From positions 1 to 35,167 of the forward strand of contig CAAFWD010000097.1 in NCBI GenBank assembly GCA_900766645.1: a DNA stretch of 35,167 bases. Direction: 5' to 3'. Below, one piece after another: positions 8,639 through 17,004 of the stretch. Each line of letters opens with the position of its first letter. Position 1 is the stretch's first letter. The stretch comes from an uncultured Cetobacterium sp. (lineage in GTDB: Bacteria; Fusobacteriota; Fusobacteriia; Fusobacteriales; Fusobacteriaceae). The notes under the pieces were generated by a model. It ran no database searches and had not been told where the DNA came from. It saw nothing but the letters and a program-made list of their open reading frames with translations. The position numbers and the translations under genes are program-made.

Positions 8639-9823
8639 TTAGTTATTTACTACTCTTACCCATAAGGCTTTTAAATAAAGAGTTTCAGGAACGTGTAAAA
8701 TCCATGGATGGTCCTCTGGCTGATAGTTAATTCCTATAACTTGAAGTAACTTTCCATTTTTAGAAGCTGCCATTCTAGTAACTTCTATTAGATCTTGAAG
8801 TGTCATATGGTATGCACAAGTTATAACTCCAACAATTCCTCCATCTTCAATTAATTTAAAACTCTCATCACAAAGACTAAAGAACATGTCTCTTCCTCTA
8901 TTTACATCTATTTTTTTCTTTATTAGCGATGGTGGATCTAAAGTTATAATATCAAACTTTTCTCCTCTATTTGCTAATATTTTTAACATTAAGAAAGCAT
9001 CTCCTTCTGCTGTTTCAAATTCATTTGTGAATTCATTTAATTCATAATTTTCTTTACATAATTCTAACGCATGTGGCTCTTTATCTATTGCTACTACTTT
9101 CTTACATCCTTCCTTTAAAGCCGCTACAGAAAATCCACCACTACTTGAGAAAACATCTAAGAATTTTGTATTTTCATTTAAGTATGGTCTTATGAATTTT
9201 CTAGAGTCCCTTTGATCTAAGAAGAATCCTGTTTTTTGCCCATCAACTATATCTACATAGTATTTTAATCCATTATCTTCCATCACAATTCTTTCAGGAA
9301 TCTCTCCATAAATTATTCCTGTTTGCTGTTCTACACCTTCGTGAGTTCTATTTTCTACATCACTTCTCTCATAAATACCTTTTGGTTTCATTACTTTTTT
9401 TATAGCATTTATTATCTCTTGTCTAAAAGCTACCTCTAACCCTGAGTTTCTAAATTGCACTGAAACATATTTATCAAACTTATCTATTATAAGCCCTGGG
9501 ATTCCATCTGCTTCTGAATAAAATGCTCTAACACAGTTAGTTTCATTAAAAAGATGCTTTCTTTTATCGTATGCTCTTTTAATTTTATCTAAAATCATTT
9601 TTTTATCTACTGCTTCATCTTTTGTTGTTAACATTCTTACAAAAGCATTTGTGGACTCAGCTACATAACCTTTTCCAATTATTTCTCCATCTTGAGTACA
9701 TACTTCTACTATATCTCCATTAGAAACCTTTCCTAAGATTTCCTTTATTTCATCCTTAAAAACATTTGGATAAAAATTTCTAATTTTTTTATCCTTACCA
9801 GATTCTAATACTATTTTTGCCAT
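8639..9823 (-). CDS. rlmI: RlmI-like class I SAM-dependent rRNA cytosine methyltransferase
   Basis: A 394-residue protein with an N-terminal PUA domain (about 1-75, 'GDIVEVCTQDGEIIGKGY'), a middle EEHEE-type domain and a C-terminal Rossmann methyltransferase. The SAM-binding motif is FLDVFSSSGGFSVAAL, motif IV is LDPPSLIKKK, and the catalytic-region Cys lies in GVITCAYHM. This is the architecture of RlmI, which makes m5C1962 in 23S rRNA; the target base is inferred from the family. An open frame reaches 9853 by a TTG that would overlap alr, but AAAGGAG at 9829-9835 stands 5 bases before the ATG at 9823, giving the typical MAKIVLE start. The ribosome site overlaps the last bases of the alr region, so it follows alr in one transcript. 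Confidence 0.9.
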   Translation of the reverse strand: MAKIVLESGKDKKIRNFYPNVFKDEIKEILGKVSNGDIVEVCTQDGEIIGKGYVAESTNAFVRMLTTKDEAVDKKMILDKIKRAYDKRKHLFNETNCVRAFYSEADGIPGLIIDKFDKYVSVQFRNSGLEVAFRQEIINAIKKVMKPKGIYERSDVENRTHEGVEQQTGIIYGEIPERIVMEDNGLKYYVDIVDGQKTGFFLDQRDSRKFIRPYLNENTKFLDVFSSSGGFSVAALKEGCKKVVAIDKEPHALELCKENYELNEFTNEFETAEGDAFLMLKILANRGEKFDIITLDPPSLIKKKIDVNRGRDMFFSLCDESFKLIEDGGIVGVITCAYHMTLQDLIEVTRMAASKNGKLLQVIGINYQPEDHPWILHVPETLYLKALWVRVVNN

Positions 9824-9828
9824 TTTTA

Positions 9829-9835
9829 CTCCTTT
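9829..9835 (-). promoter_or_regulatory. Ribosome-binding site fixing the rlmI-like start
   Basis: AAAGGAG on the minus strand, 5 bases before the ATG at 9823. It falls inside the longer open frame that starts at 9853, so the extra 10 codons are not translated as part of this gene. Confidence 0.8.
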
Positions 9836-9839
9836 AAAT

Positions 9840-10949
9840 TTAAATTTTTCCAATTAAATTGTTTACAATGTGCGGTTTTCCATTTTTTATATAAACTCTA
9901 TTTACCCTTCTACTAAGCCCTGTAAACAATTCATATATAGATGCTCCAATTTGATTAGATTTTTCAAAAATATCTTCACCTAAAACAACTGCTTCATCTC
10001 CAACTTGAACTTTTTCTCTTATTTCATCTGGCACCTTTACCATTACCATATCCATGCAAACCTTTCCTACTATTTTACATGGAACTCCATGAAGATTTAT
10101 AGTTCCTACATTTGATAACTCTCTTCTAAATCCATCAGCATATCCTACAGCTATTGTTGCTATTAATTCGCCTCTGTAACCTTTACCTACTCTTCCATAA
10201 GATATATCTATATCCTCTTTTAGTTCTTTTAGAAATAGAATCTTACTTTTTAAAGTAAAAACTCTTTTTAATGATTCTATTACTCCCTCTCCATATACAC
10301 CATACATTATTATTCCAGCTCTAACTAGATTTGAATTTTGCATATTTGAAAAACTTAGTATTCCACCACTATTAAGGATATGGATATATTTTATACCTTC
10401 AATTTTTTGAAACTCTTGAAATTTTTCTATTTGTTTATTAGTATATGTAATTGAATCCTCTGTTGATTCATCTGCTACAGATAAATGCGAATAAACTCCT
10501 ACAACGTCTAATTTTTTATCCTTACAAATTTTAATAGCTTTTTTAGCTTCTTCAACTGTAAATCCTACCCTTCCCATTCCTGTATCTACTTTTATATGAA
10601 TAGGAATATCTATCTTATTTTTTAGTATGTAATCAATTTGAGAAAAATCAGCTATAGTTACTTGCAAGTTATAACATTTTGCCATCTCCAATTCTTCATT
10701 AAAAGCTCCTGCTAGTATTAAAATTTCACCTTTTATATTATGATTTCTTAATTCTATCCCCTCTTCCAATGATGAGACCCCAAATATTTTTACTCCCAAC
10801 TGTGAAAGTTCCTTTGCTATAGTAACTGCTCCCATTCCATAGGCATCTGCTTTTATAATTGCCATTATGTCTCTGTCATGAGATAGTTCTTTTATTTTTC
10901 TTATATTGTATCCTAGATTATCTAGATCTATCTCTGCCCACGTTCTCAT
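9840..10949 (-). CDS. alr: Alanine racemase
   Basis: A 369-residue PLP enzyme that converts L- to D-alanine for peptidoglycan. The N-terminal barrel carries the PLP lysine K33 in AIIKADAYGMGA. The C-terminal domain has GYADGFRRELSN, which holds the second catalytic base (Tyr), and VGKVCMDMVMV, the conserved Cys-Met-Asp strand. The length is standard. It is the first gene after the hairpin that follows secF, but the 50 bases before it hold no clear promoter, so it may be read through from the sec genes. The ribosome site is GGAGG, 5 bases before the ATG. Confidence 0.96.
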   Translation of the reverse strand: MRTWAEIDLDNLGYNIRKIKELSHDRDIMAIIKADAYGMGAVTIAKELSQLGVKIFGVSSLEEGIELRNHNIKGEILILAGAFNEELEMAKCYNLQVTIADFSQIDYILKNKIDIPIHIKVDTGMGRVGFTVEEAKKAIKICKDKKLDVVGVYSHLSVADESTEDSITYTNKQIEKFQEFQKIEGIKYIHILNSGGILSFSNMQNSNLVRAGIIMYGVYGEGVIESLKRVFTLKSKILFLKELKEDIDISYGRVGKGYRGELIATIAVGYADGFRRELSNVGTINLHGVPCKIVGKVCMDMVMVKVPDEIREKVQVGDEAVVLGEDIFEKSNQIGASIYELFTGLSRRVNRVYIKNGKPHIVNNLIGKI

Positions 10950-10979
10950 TTTTCCTCCATCATATTCTTTAAGTAGATT

Positions 10980-11002
10980 AAGCCACCTTTTCCAGGTGGC
11001 TT
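10980..11002 (-). terminator. Hairpin after secF, weak or attenuating terminator
   Basis: A 9-bp stem (10980-10988 with 10994-11002, 5-base loop) containing the GC-rich AGCCACCT/AGGTGGCT arms lies 3 bases below the secF stop codon. On the minus strand it is followed by AATCTACTTAAAG rather than a run of T. The better T-run (TTTTATT) is on the plus-strand side, where no gene needs it. It is a likely intercistronic end point with read-through into alr. Confidence 0.55.
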
Positions 11003-11005
11003 TTA

Positions 11006-11941
11006 TTACACTACAATTTTTTCATAGTTTTCTGAATCTTCATTCTCATCAGCCTTAGGTGTATAGTGTCCATCTCTATTCTTTTCAAATAGATACACTA
11101 ACGGTGTTGATATAAAAATTGATGAGTACGTTCCTACTCCTACTCCTACTAATAGTGTAGTTATAAATGTTCTTAAACTGCTTCCTCCAAAAACAAGTAT
11201 AGCCACAATTGCTAATAAAGTTGTAACAGAAGTATTTATCGATCTTATTAAAACTTGATTTAAACTTTTATTTAAAACTTCTCCAAAAGTCATATCAGAT
11301 TTCTTCTTTAAACTCTCTCTTATTCTATCATAAATAATTATTGTATCATTAATAGAATAACCCAGTATTGTTAAAATAGCTGCTATAAACGGTGTATCTA
11401 TCTCATACCCTAGAAGAGCTATTACTCCTATTGCCGCTGTAACGTCATGTAGCAGTGTTAAAATACCAGCCACAGCAAATTTAAACTCATATCTCAGTGT
11501 TATATATAAAACTATTAGCGCTCCACCAATAACTAAAGCATATATAGCTGAAGTTTTTAACTCCTCACCTATACTCGCTCCCACAACATCAGCTCTTTCC
11601 ATTTTATATTCACCAAGCTTTTGCATTCCTTCTAAAAGGACCTCTTTTTGAGCTGTATCCATCTCTGGAGTTCTAATAATTACATTATTATCAGCTGATG
11701 AAACTTGGACTTTTCTTGCAGTTGAAACTAATTGTGGAATCTCTTTTGAAAGATCATCCAACTCTTTATTAACTTCTGGTAATGTTATTGTGTTTGCATA
11801 GTTTAATTGAAACAGATTTCCACCTGTGAAATCTATTCCATAGTTCAATCCTTTTGTAAAAATTATTCCAAGGAAAACAATCATCGATATTGTTGATAAT
11901 CCTATCCATTTCTTACTGTATTTTATTACCTCAATATGCAT
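11006..11941 (-). CDS. secF: SecF subunit of the Sec translocon
   Basis: A 311-residue RND-type membrane protein with a first helix, a periplasmic domain (~40-125) and five more helices. The hallmark GIDFTGGNLFQL (about 33-44) and GYSINDTIIIYDRIRES (about 195-211) match SecF. With SecD it uses the proton or sodium gradient to pull substrates through SecYEG. The acidic C-terminal tail is short. Its ATG is 2 bases after the secD stop codon. Confidence 0.97.
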   Translation of the reverse strand: MHIEVIKYSKKWIGLSTISMIVFLGIIFTKGLNYGIDFTGGNLFQLNYANTITLPEVNKELDDLSKEIPQLVSTARKVQVSSADNNVIIRTPEMDTAQKEVLLEGMQKLGEYKMERADVVGASIGEELKTSAIYALVIGGALIVLYITLRYEFKFAVAGILTLLHDVTAAIGVIALLGYEIDTPFIAAILTILGYSINDTIIIYDRIRESLKKKSDMTFGEVLNKSLNQVLIRSINTSVTTLLAIVAILVFGGSSLRTFITTLLVGVGVGTYSSIFISTPLVYLFEKNRDGHYTPKADENEDSENYEKIVV

Positions 11942-11943
11942 GT

Positions 11944-13164
11944 CTACCCCCTTTTCACACCGAAGAACTCAGTTTTATTTACTTTAAATAAATCAATAAA
12001 AGTCATAAGTAAAACTTTTGTGATTAAAATTGCCGTTAACATTGATGCCACTGTTCCTATTGTTAAAGTTACTGCAAATCCCTTTACAGTTCCTGTACCA
12101 AACATAAATAGAACTAAGGCTGTCAATACTGTTGTCACATTAGAGTCAATAATTGAAGATATTCCTTTACTAAATCCTAAATTGATTGCTCCCTTTATAC
12201 TATTACCCAATCTCAACTCATCTTTTATTCTTTCAAAAATAATTACATTGGCATCAACTGCCATACCTGCTGATAATATCATACCCGCTATTCCTGGTAA
12301 TGTTAGTGTTGCATCTATAAAGTTTAACATTGCAAACATTATTAATCCAAAACTTAAAAGTGCTAAATCTGCAACAAACCCTGGTAATCTATATATAGCT
12401 AACATAAATACTGCAATTAATCCAACTGCTACCATTGCTGCCGTTTTACTTTGGGCTATCGATTCATCTCCTAACGAAGCTCCAACTATTCTTGTTTCTA
12501 TAATCTTAGCTTTTACTGGAAGTGCTCCTGCATTTAATAGTGTTGCTGTTCCTTTAGCTTCTTCAACTGTATAATTTCCTGTAATAACACCATTTCCACT
12601 TGGAATCTCACTATTTATTGATGGAGCTGTTTGAACCTCTCCATCAAGAGTTATAGCAAGTCTTTTTCCTATATTTTCTCTTGTTATTTTAGCAAAAGCT
12701 TTTGCTCCCTCAACATTCATTTCAAATTGAATTTGTGGTCTTCCTAAGTTATCATATGACACATCCGCTTTTTTTAGAGCTCCACCCGTTAAAAGTGTTT
12801 CTCCTAAAGTTCCATCGTCATGCATAATTTTAAACTCAAGAAGTGCAGTTTTTCCTATCATATCAACTGCTTGTTCTGTATTTGTTATTCCTGGAAGCTC
12901 TATTATTACTCTGTCTGCTCCAGCTCTTTGTACAACTGATTCTGCAACTCCAAGACCATTTATTCTTCTATCTAAAACTTCAATAAGTCTATTCATAGCT
13001 TCATCATCTAATTTTGTTCCCTCTTCAGGTTGAGCTTCTAGTACTACATAAACTCCCCCTTTTAAGTCCAATCCAAGTTTAGTTGGCTTTACAACCGCTA
13101 ACCACCAAGATCCAACTAGTATTGCAAATACTAAAAGTAATTTGATAATCCCCTTCATATTCAT
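11944..13164 (-). CDS. secD: SecD subunit of the Sec translocon
   Basis: A 406-residue protein, at the short end for SecD (E. coli is 615), as is common in Firmicutes-like lineages. It has an N-terminal helix, LGLDLKGGVYVVLEA (D1 motif), a reduced P1 periplasmic domain and the C-terminal six-helix RND unit with GMAVDANVIIFERIKDE. The longer open frame begins with GTG at 13176, but GGAGG at 13170-13174 overlaps those codons and is 5 bases before the ATG at 13164, which is therefore preferred. It is coupled to secF (2-base gap) and preceded by ruvX (16 bases). No yajC gene is seen nearby. Confidence 0.96.
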   Translation of the reverse strand: MNMKGIIKLLLVFAILVGSWWLAVVKPTKLGLDLKGGVYVVLEAQPEEGTKLDDEAMNRLIEVLDRRINGLGVAESVVQRAGADRVIIELPGITNTEQAVDMIGKTALLEFKIMHDDGTLGETLLTGGALKKADVSYDNLGRPQIQFEMNVEGAKAFAKITRENIGKRLAITLDGEVQTAPSINSEIPSGNGVITGNYTVEEAKGTATLLNAGALPVKAKIIETRIVGASLGDESIAQSKTAAMVAVGLIAVFMLAIYRLPGFVADLALLSFGLIMFAMLNFIDATLTLPGIAGMILSAGMAVDANVIIFERIKDELRLGNSIKGAINLGFSKGISSIIDSNVTTVLTALVLFMFGTGTVKGFAVTLTIGTVASMLTAILITKVLLMTFIDLFKVNKTEFFGVKRG

Positions 13165-13169
13165 GCTAG

Positions 13170-13174
13170 CCTCC
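13170..13174 (-). promoter_or_regulatory. Ribosome-binding site fixing the secD start
   Basis: GGAGG on the minus strand, 5 bases before the ATG at 13164. It lies inside a 4-codon longer frame that begins with GTG at 13176 and so rules that start out. Confidence 0.75.
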
Positions 13175-13180
13175 ACTAAA

Positions 13181-13600
13181 TTATTTTTTCATGTCTAAAA
13201 AAGTCTGAAGTATTATTGCAGCTGCAACTTTATCCACAACTTTTCTCTTTTCAATGGCACCTTTTAATTTTGTTTCATTTAACATTCTATCAGCTGATAC
13301 TGTGGAAAGTCTTTCATCAACTTCAAAAAACTCTAATCCCTCTATAGATTTATTAAGTCTTTCCATAAACTCTCTCACTTTTTCAGCTTGACGTTTCTCT
13401 GTTCCATCTAAACTTTTTGGTATCCCTATAACTATTGATTTAGTGTTCTCTTCTCTACATATTTCAGCTATTCTTTTAACAGCCTTTGTCTTTCTTCTAT
13501 CAATAACTTCTAATGGAGTGGCAACCATTCCCATTAGATCTGATTTTGCCACTCCTATTCTTACATCTCCTACATCTAAAGAAAGATATCTCTTAAACAT
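13181..13600 (-). CDS. ruvX: RuvX/YqgF-family Holliday-junction-resolvase-like nuclease
   Basis: A 139-residue RNase H-fold protein. SLDVGDVRIGVA near the N-terminus carries the first acidic catalytic residue, VIGIPKSLDGTE is the second strand, DERLSTVSA the third with its Glu, and VDKVAAAIILQTFLD the C-terminal acidic pair. YqgF is essential in several bacteria and is tied to 16S rRNA 5'-end maturation; in others it is called a putative Holliday junction resolvase. The longer frame starts with TTG at 13615, but GGAGG (13609-13613) is 8 bases before the ATG at 13600 and overlaps the longer version, so 13600 is used. It lies directly after alaS (15 bases), the order also known from Firmicutes. 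Confidence 0.9.
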   Translation of the reverse strand: MFKRYLSLDVGDVRIGVAKSDLMGMVATPLEVIDRRKTKAVKRIAEICREENTKSIVIGIPKSLDGTEKRQAEKVREFMERLNKSIEGLEFFEVDERLSTVSADRMLNETKLKGAIEKRKVVDKVAAAIILQTFLDMKK

Positions 13601-13608
13601 ACTATCTT

Positions 13609-13613
13609 CCTCC
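13609..13613 (-). promoter_or_regulatory. Ribosome-binding site fixing the ruvX start
   Basis: GGAGG on the minus strand, 8 bases before the ATG at 13600 and only 3 bases below the alaS stop codon. Confidence 0.75.
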
Positions 13614-13615
13614 AA

Positions 13616-16222
13616 TTATAATGTATTTTTTAAAGTCTCCTTTAGTGCAGCTAAAGCTTCTACTACTTTAGATCCGTCTTTTCCTCCTGCTTGAGCAAAA
13701 TCAGGTCTTCCTCCACCATTTCCATCTGCCATTTTTGCAGCTTCTCTTACAAGATCTCCAGCTTTAACTTTTCCTATTAAATCTTTAGTTACTCCAACTG
13801 CAAATATTGCTTTTCCATTATCTGCTCCTAAAGCAATTACACAAGTTCCTAATTTATCTTTAGCTTTATCTACAATCTCTCTTAAAGAATCCGCTTCTTT
13901 ATCTTTAAATGATTTAACTAAAACTTTAACTCCACCAATCTCTTCTACCTCATCAAATAATGAATTAGCTTCAAATGATGCAACTTTAGCTTTTAAAGTT
14001 TCCACTTCTTTTGATAACTCTCTTGCTTCTTCTACTACTTTTTCAGCTCTTTCCTCAACTTTATTAATATCAGTTTTTAATGTTTTAGCTACTGATTTTA
14101 TAGTTCTCTCCATCTCTGTTACTGCTAAATAAGCCTTGTAACTTGTTTGAGCTTCTATTCTTCTAATTCCTGCTGCTACTCCTGCTTCAGAAACTATTTT
14201 AAATAATCCAATTTTAGAGATATTGTCAATATGAGTTCCTCCACAAAGTTCTACAGAGTAATTTCCTACTGATACAACTCTAACTTCATCTCCATATTTA
14301 TCTCCAAATAAAGCTGTCGCTCCTTTTGTTTTAGCTTCGTCCATAGACATAACGTTCGCACAAACAGCTGTTCCCATGAACACTCTTTCATTAACAATTT
14401 TCTCAACTTTTTCAATCTCTTCTTGAGTCATAGCCTCGTAGTGATTAAAGTCAAATCTTAATCTATCTGCTCCACAAGCTGATCCTGCTTGTTGTACATG
14501 ATTTCCTAAAACATCTTTTAATGCTTGGTGTAATAAGTGAGTTGCAGTATGGTTCTTAGCTACCTCTTCTCTTCTTACTGGATCAACAGTTAAGTTTAAA
14601 GTTGTTCCTTCTATTAACTCCTCTAAACCTGACTCAACCTCTACTACATGTGTGAAAATCTCTTTTTGCTTTTGAACATCTAATACTCTTGCTACTAAAT
14701 TTTCTCCTTCAATAATTCCATGGTCAGCTTCTTGTCCTCCACCCTCTGCATAGAAAGGTGTTACATCAAATATTAAAGCATACTTATTATCCCCTAACTC
14801 TCTTACACTTAAAAGTGTTGCTGGAGTCATAAGATCTGTATATCCTGTAAACTTTGTTGTTCCATGCTTATCATAAAACTCTTCTATAAAACTATCTTGT
14901 CCTTTTTCCATTACAACAGTTCTAGCTGATCTAGCTTTTTCTCTCTGCTCTTCCATTTTTTCTAAGAATTCATCTTTTGAAATCTCAAATCCATTCTCTT
15001 CACAAATCTCTTCTGTTAACTCATATGGGAATCCATATGTATCATAAAGTTTGAAAGTAACATCTCCTGTTAATTTCTTCTCTCCTCTTTCTTTAGCAGA
15101 GTTAATTTCATTAGTTACAAGTTGGATTCCTTGGTCTAATGTATTAGAGAATTTTTCCTCTTCAATTTTTACTACTTTTTTAATATGCTCAATATTAGCT
15201 CTTAATTCTGGATAAGCCCCTTCCATAATTTCAACAACTTTATCTACCATTTCATACATGAATAACTCTTTTCTTCCTAAAAGTCTTCCATGTCTAACAG
15301 CTCTTCTTAAAATTCTTCTTAAGATATAACCTCTTCCTTCGTTTGATGGTATTACTCCATCGTTTACTAAGAATGTTACTGCTCTTGAGTGATCTGTTAT
15401 AACCTTTAATGAGAAGTCTATCTCTGGTGATTCTCCATATTTTGTATTTGTTAATCTTCCTGCCTCTTCTACAATTGGAAATAATAAATCTGTTTCAAAG
15501 TTATTAGACTTTCCTTGAACCATAGCTGCAACTCTTTCTAATCCAGCTCCAGTATCTATATTTTTCTTTGGAAGTGGTTGCAATGATCCATCCTCCATTC
15601 TATTCCACTCAGTAAATACTAGGTTCCAAATTTCAATAAATCTATTATCTGTTCCCTCATCTCCAAGCTTTGAGTTTTCATCTCCACCGTAAGCAACTCC
15701 TAAATCAACGTGGATTTCTGAACATGGTCCACATGATCCTGTTGGTCCTGCTGCCCACCAGTTCTCTGATTCTCCCATTCTTACAATTCTCTCTTTAGGG
15801 AAATTACATTTTTCAACCCAAATTTTTTCTGCTTCATCATCTGTAGTAAATACTGATACCCATAATTTATCTTTATCTAATTTTAACACTTCTGTTATAA
15901 ACTCCCAAGACCAAATTATAGCTTCTTCTCTAAAATAATCCCCAAATGAGAAATTTCCTAACATTTCAAAGAATGTATGGTGTCTAGCCGTTCTTCCAAC
16001 ATTCTCTAAGTCATTTGTTCTGATACATTTTTGATATGTTGTTACTCTTGGAGTTGGAGCCTCCTTCTGTCCTAAGAAATATGGCTTAAATGGTACCATT
16101 CCTGCAACTGTCAATAGTAAAGTAGGGTCATCTGGTATTAATGATGCACTTTCAAAATGCTTGTGGTTCTTTTCTTCAAAGAACTGTATAAACTTACTTC
16201 TTATTTCGTTTCCTGTTAACAT
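13616..16222 (-). CDS. alaS: Alanyl-tRNA synthetase
   Basis: An 868-residue class II synthetase charging tRNA-Ala. In order: catalytic core with GRTARHHTFFEMLGNFSFGD (motif 2 region), GAGLERVA (motif 3), the tRNA-recognition helical domain, the editing domain with the zinc motif NHTATHLLHQAL (HxxxH) and LCGGTHIDNISKIG (Cys and His ligands), and the C-Ala domain with a coiled-coil stretch near 725-760. The length equals E. coli AlaRS (876). A longer frame adds MWRNKI from an ATG at 16240, but GGAGG at 16232-16236 lies inside it, 9 bases before the ATG at 16222, which gives the usual MLTGNEIR start. Confidence 0.97.
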   Translation of the reverse strand: MLTGNEIRSKFIQFFEEKNHKHFESASLIPDDPTLLLTVAGMVPFKPYFLGQKEAPTPRVTTYQKCIRTNDLENVGRTARHHTFFEMLGNFSFGDYFREEAIIWSWEFITEVLKLDKDKLWVSVFTTDDEAEKIWVEKCNFPKERIVRMGESENWWAAGPTGSCGPCSEIHVDLGVAYGGDENSKLGDEGTDNRFIEIWNLVFTEWNRMEDGSLQPLPKKNIDTGAGLERVAAMVQGKSNNFETDLLFPIVEEAGRLTNTKYGESPEIDFSLKVITDHSRAVTFLVNDGVIPSNEGRGYILRRILRRAVRHGRLLGRKELFMYEMVDKVVEIMEGAYPELRANIEHIKKVVKIEEEKFSNTLDQGIQLVTNEINSAKERGEKKLTGDVTFKLYDTYGFPYELTEEICEENGFEISKDEFLEKMEEQREKARSARTVVMEKGQDSFIEEFYDKHGTTKFTGYTDLMTPATLLSVRELGDNKYALIFDVTPFYAEGGGQEADHGIIEGENLVARVLDVQKQKEIFTHVVEVESGLEELIEGTTLNLTVDPVRREEVAKNHTATHLLHQALKDVLGNHVQQAGSACGADRLRFDFNHYEAMTQEEIEKVEKIVNERVFMGTAVCANVMSMDEAKTKGATALFGDKYGDEVRVVSVGNYSVELCGGTHIDNISKIGLFKIVSEAGVAAGIRRIEAQTSYKAYLAVTEMERTIKSVAKTLKTDINKVEERAEKVVEEARELSKEVETLKAKVASFEANSLFDEVEEIGGVKVLVKSFKDKEADSLREIVDKAKDKLGTCVIALGADNGKAIFAVGVTKDLIGKVKAGDLVREAAKMADGNGGGRPDFAQAGGKDGSKVVEALAALKETLKNTL

Positions 16223-16231
16223 TATTTTGTT

Positions 16232-16236
16232 CCTCC
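16232..16236 (-). promoter_or_regulatory. Ribosome-binding site fixing the alaS start
   Basis: GGAGG on the minus strand, 9 bases before the ATG at 16222. It forms part of the codons of the longer frame, which is therefore rejected. Confidence 0.75.
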
Positions 16237-16259
16237 ACATATTTTTAAAATTTTTATAT

Positions 16260-16985
16260 TTAATCTAATTTAAAGTTTTCACCTAAATAAACTTTCTTTG
16301 CCATTGGATTTGATGCAATCTCTTTTGGAGTTCCACTTATTAAAACTTTACCGTTGGCCATTATATAGGCTTTCTCTGTAATTGAAAGAGTCTCTCTTAC
16401 TGAGTGATCCGTTATCAATATTCCTAGTCCTCTCTCTTTTAGATATCTAATTATCTGTTGAATATCTTCGACTGCTATTGGGTCAACCCCTGCAAAAGGT
16501 TCATCTAATAATATAAAATCTGGATCATTAGCTATTGTCCTTGCAATCTCTACCCTTCTTCTCTCTCCACCAGATAATGAGTATCCCATAGATTTAGCTA
16601 CATGAGTAAGTTTAAACTCCTCTAATAACTCTCTCATTTTTTTTATTTGTTCCTCTTTCTTCATCCCCTTCATCTCTAATATAGCTAAAATATTATCTTC
16701 AACTGAAAGGTTTCTAAAGATTGATGGTTCTTGTGCCAGATATCCTATACCTAAATTCGCTCTTTTATACATTGGGTATTCTGTTATATCAACTTCATTT
16801 ATGAACACTTTCCCTTTTTCAGGCTTTACTATTCCTGTTATCATATAAAAGGTTGTAGTTTTTCCAGCTCCATTCGGTCCTAAAAGTCCTACAATTTCCC
16901 CTTTTTTTACCTCTAAGCTAACCTCTTTTACAACTTTTCTTTTTTTATAGCTTTTACATAGGCCTTGAGCCACTATACTTCTCAT
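16260..16985 (-). CDS. lptB: LPS export ATPase LptB
   Basis: A 241-residue ABC ATPase with Walker A GPNGAGKTT (about 35-43), Q-loop YLAQEPSIF, signature LSGGERRRVEIAR, Walker B FILLDEPFAGVDPIA and switch His in ITDHSVRETL. The pattern 'SLSGGERRRVEIARTIA' with 'LDEPFAGVDPIAV' is typical of LptB rather than of LivF/LivG-type ATPases. The immediate neighbour upstream, 19 bases away, is the LptC/LptA-like gene, supporting the LPS role. It drives the LptF/LptG permeases encoded at 5922-8080. Confidence 0.95.
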   Translation of the reverse strand: MRSIVAQGLCKSYKKRKVVKEVSLEVKKGEIVGLLGPNGAGKTTTFYMITGIVKPEKGKVFINEVDITEYPMYKRANLGIGYLAQEPSIFRNLSVEDNILAILEMKGMKKEEQIKKMRELLEEFKLTHVAKSMGYSLSGGERRRVEIARTIANDPDFILLDEPFAGVDPIAVEDIQQIIRYLKERGLGILITDHSVRETLSITEKAYIMANGKVLISGTPKEIASNPMAKKVYLGENFKLD

Positions 16986-17004
16986 AGTTTCTCCTTAATT
17001 TCCA

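Noticed and set aside
10950..10980. TATGAT before alr as a -10 element
   Set aside because: It would place the transcription start inside the ribosome site, and no -35-like sequence lies 17 bases upstream (GGTGGC).
11936..12574. A 212-codon open frame on the plus strand
   Set aside because: It lies wholly opposite secD, has no ribosome site or recognisable motif, and its residues are the low-complexity antisense image of the SecD membrane helices.
11944..13164. Short SecD as a truncated gene
   Set aside because: Both SecD signature motifs and all six helices are present; a small P1 domain is normal in many lineages.
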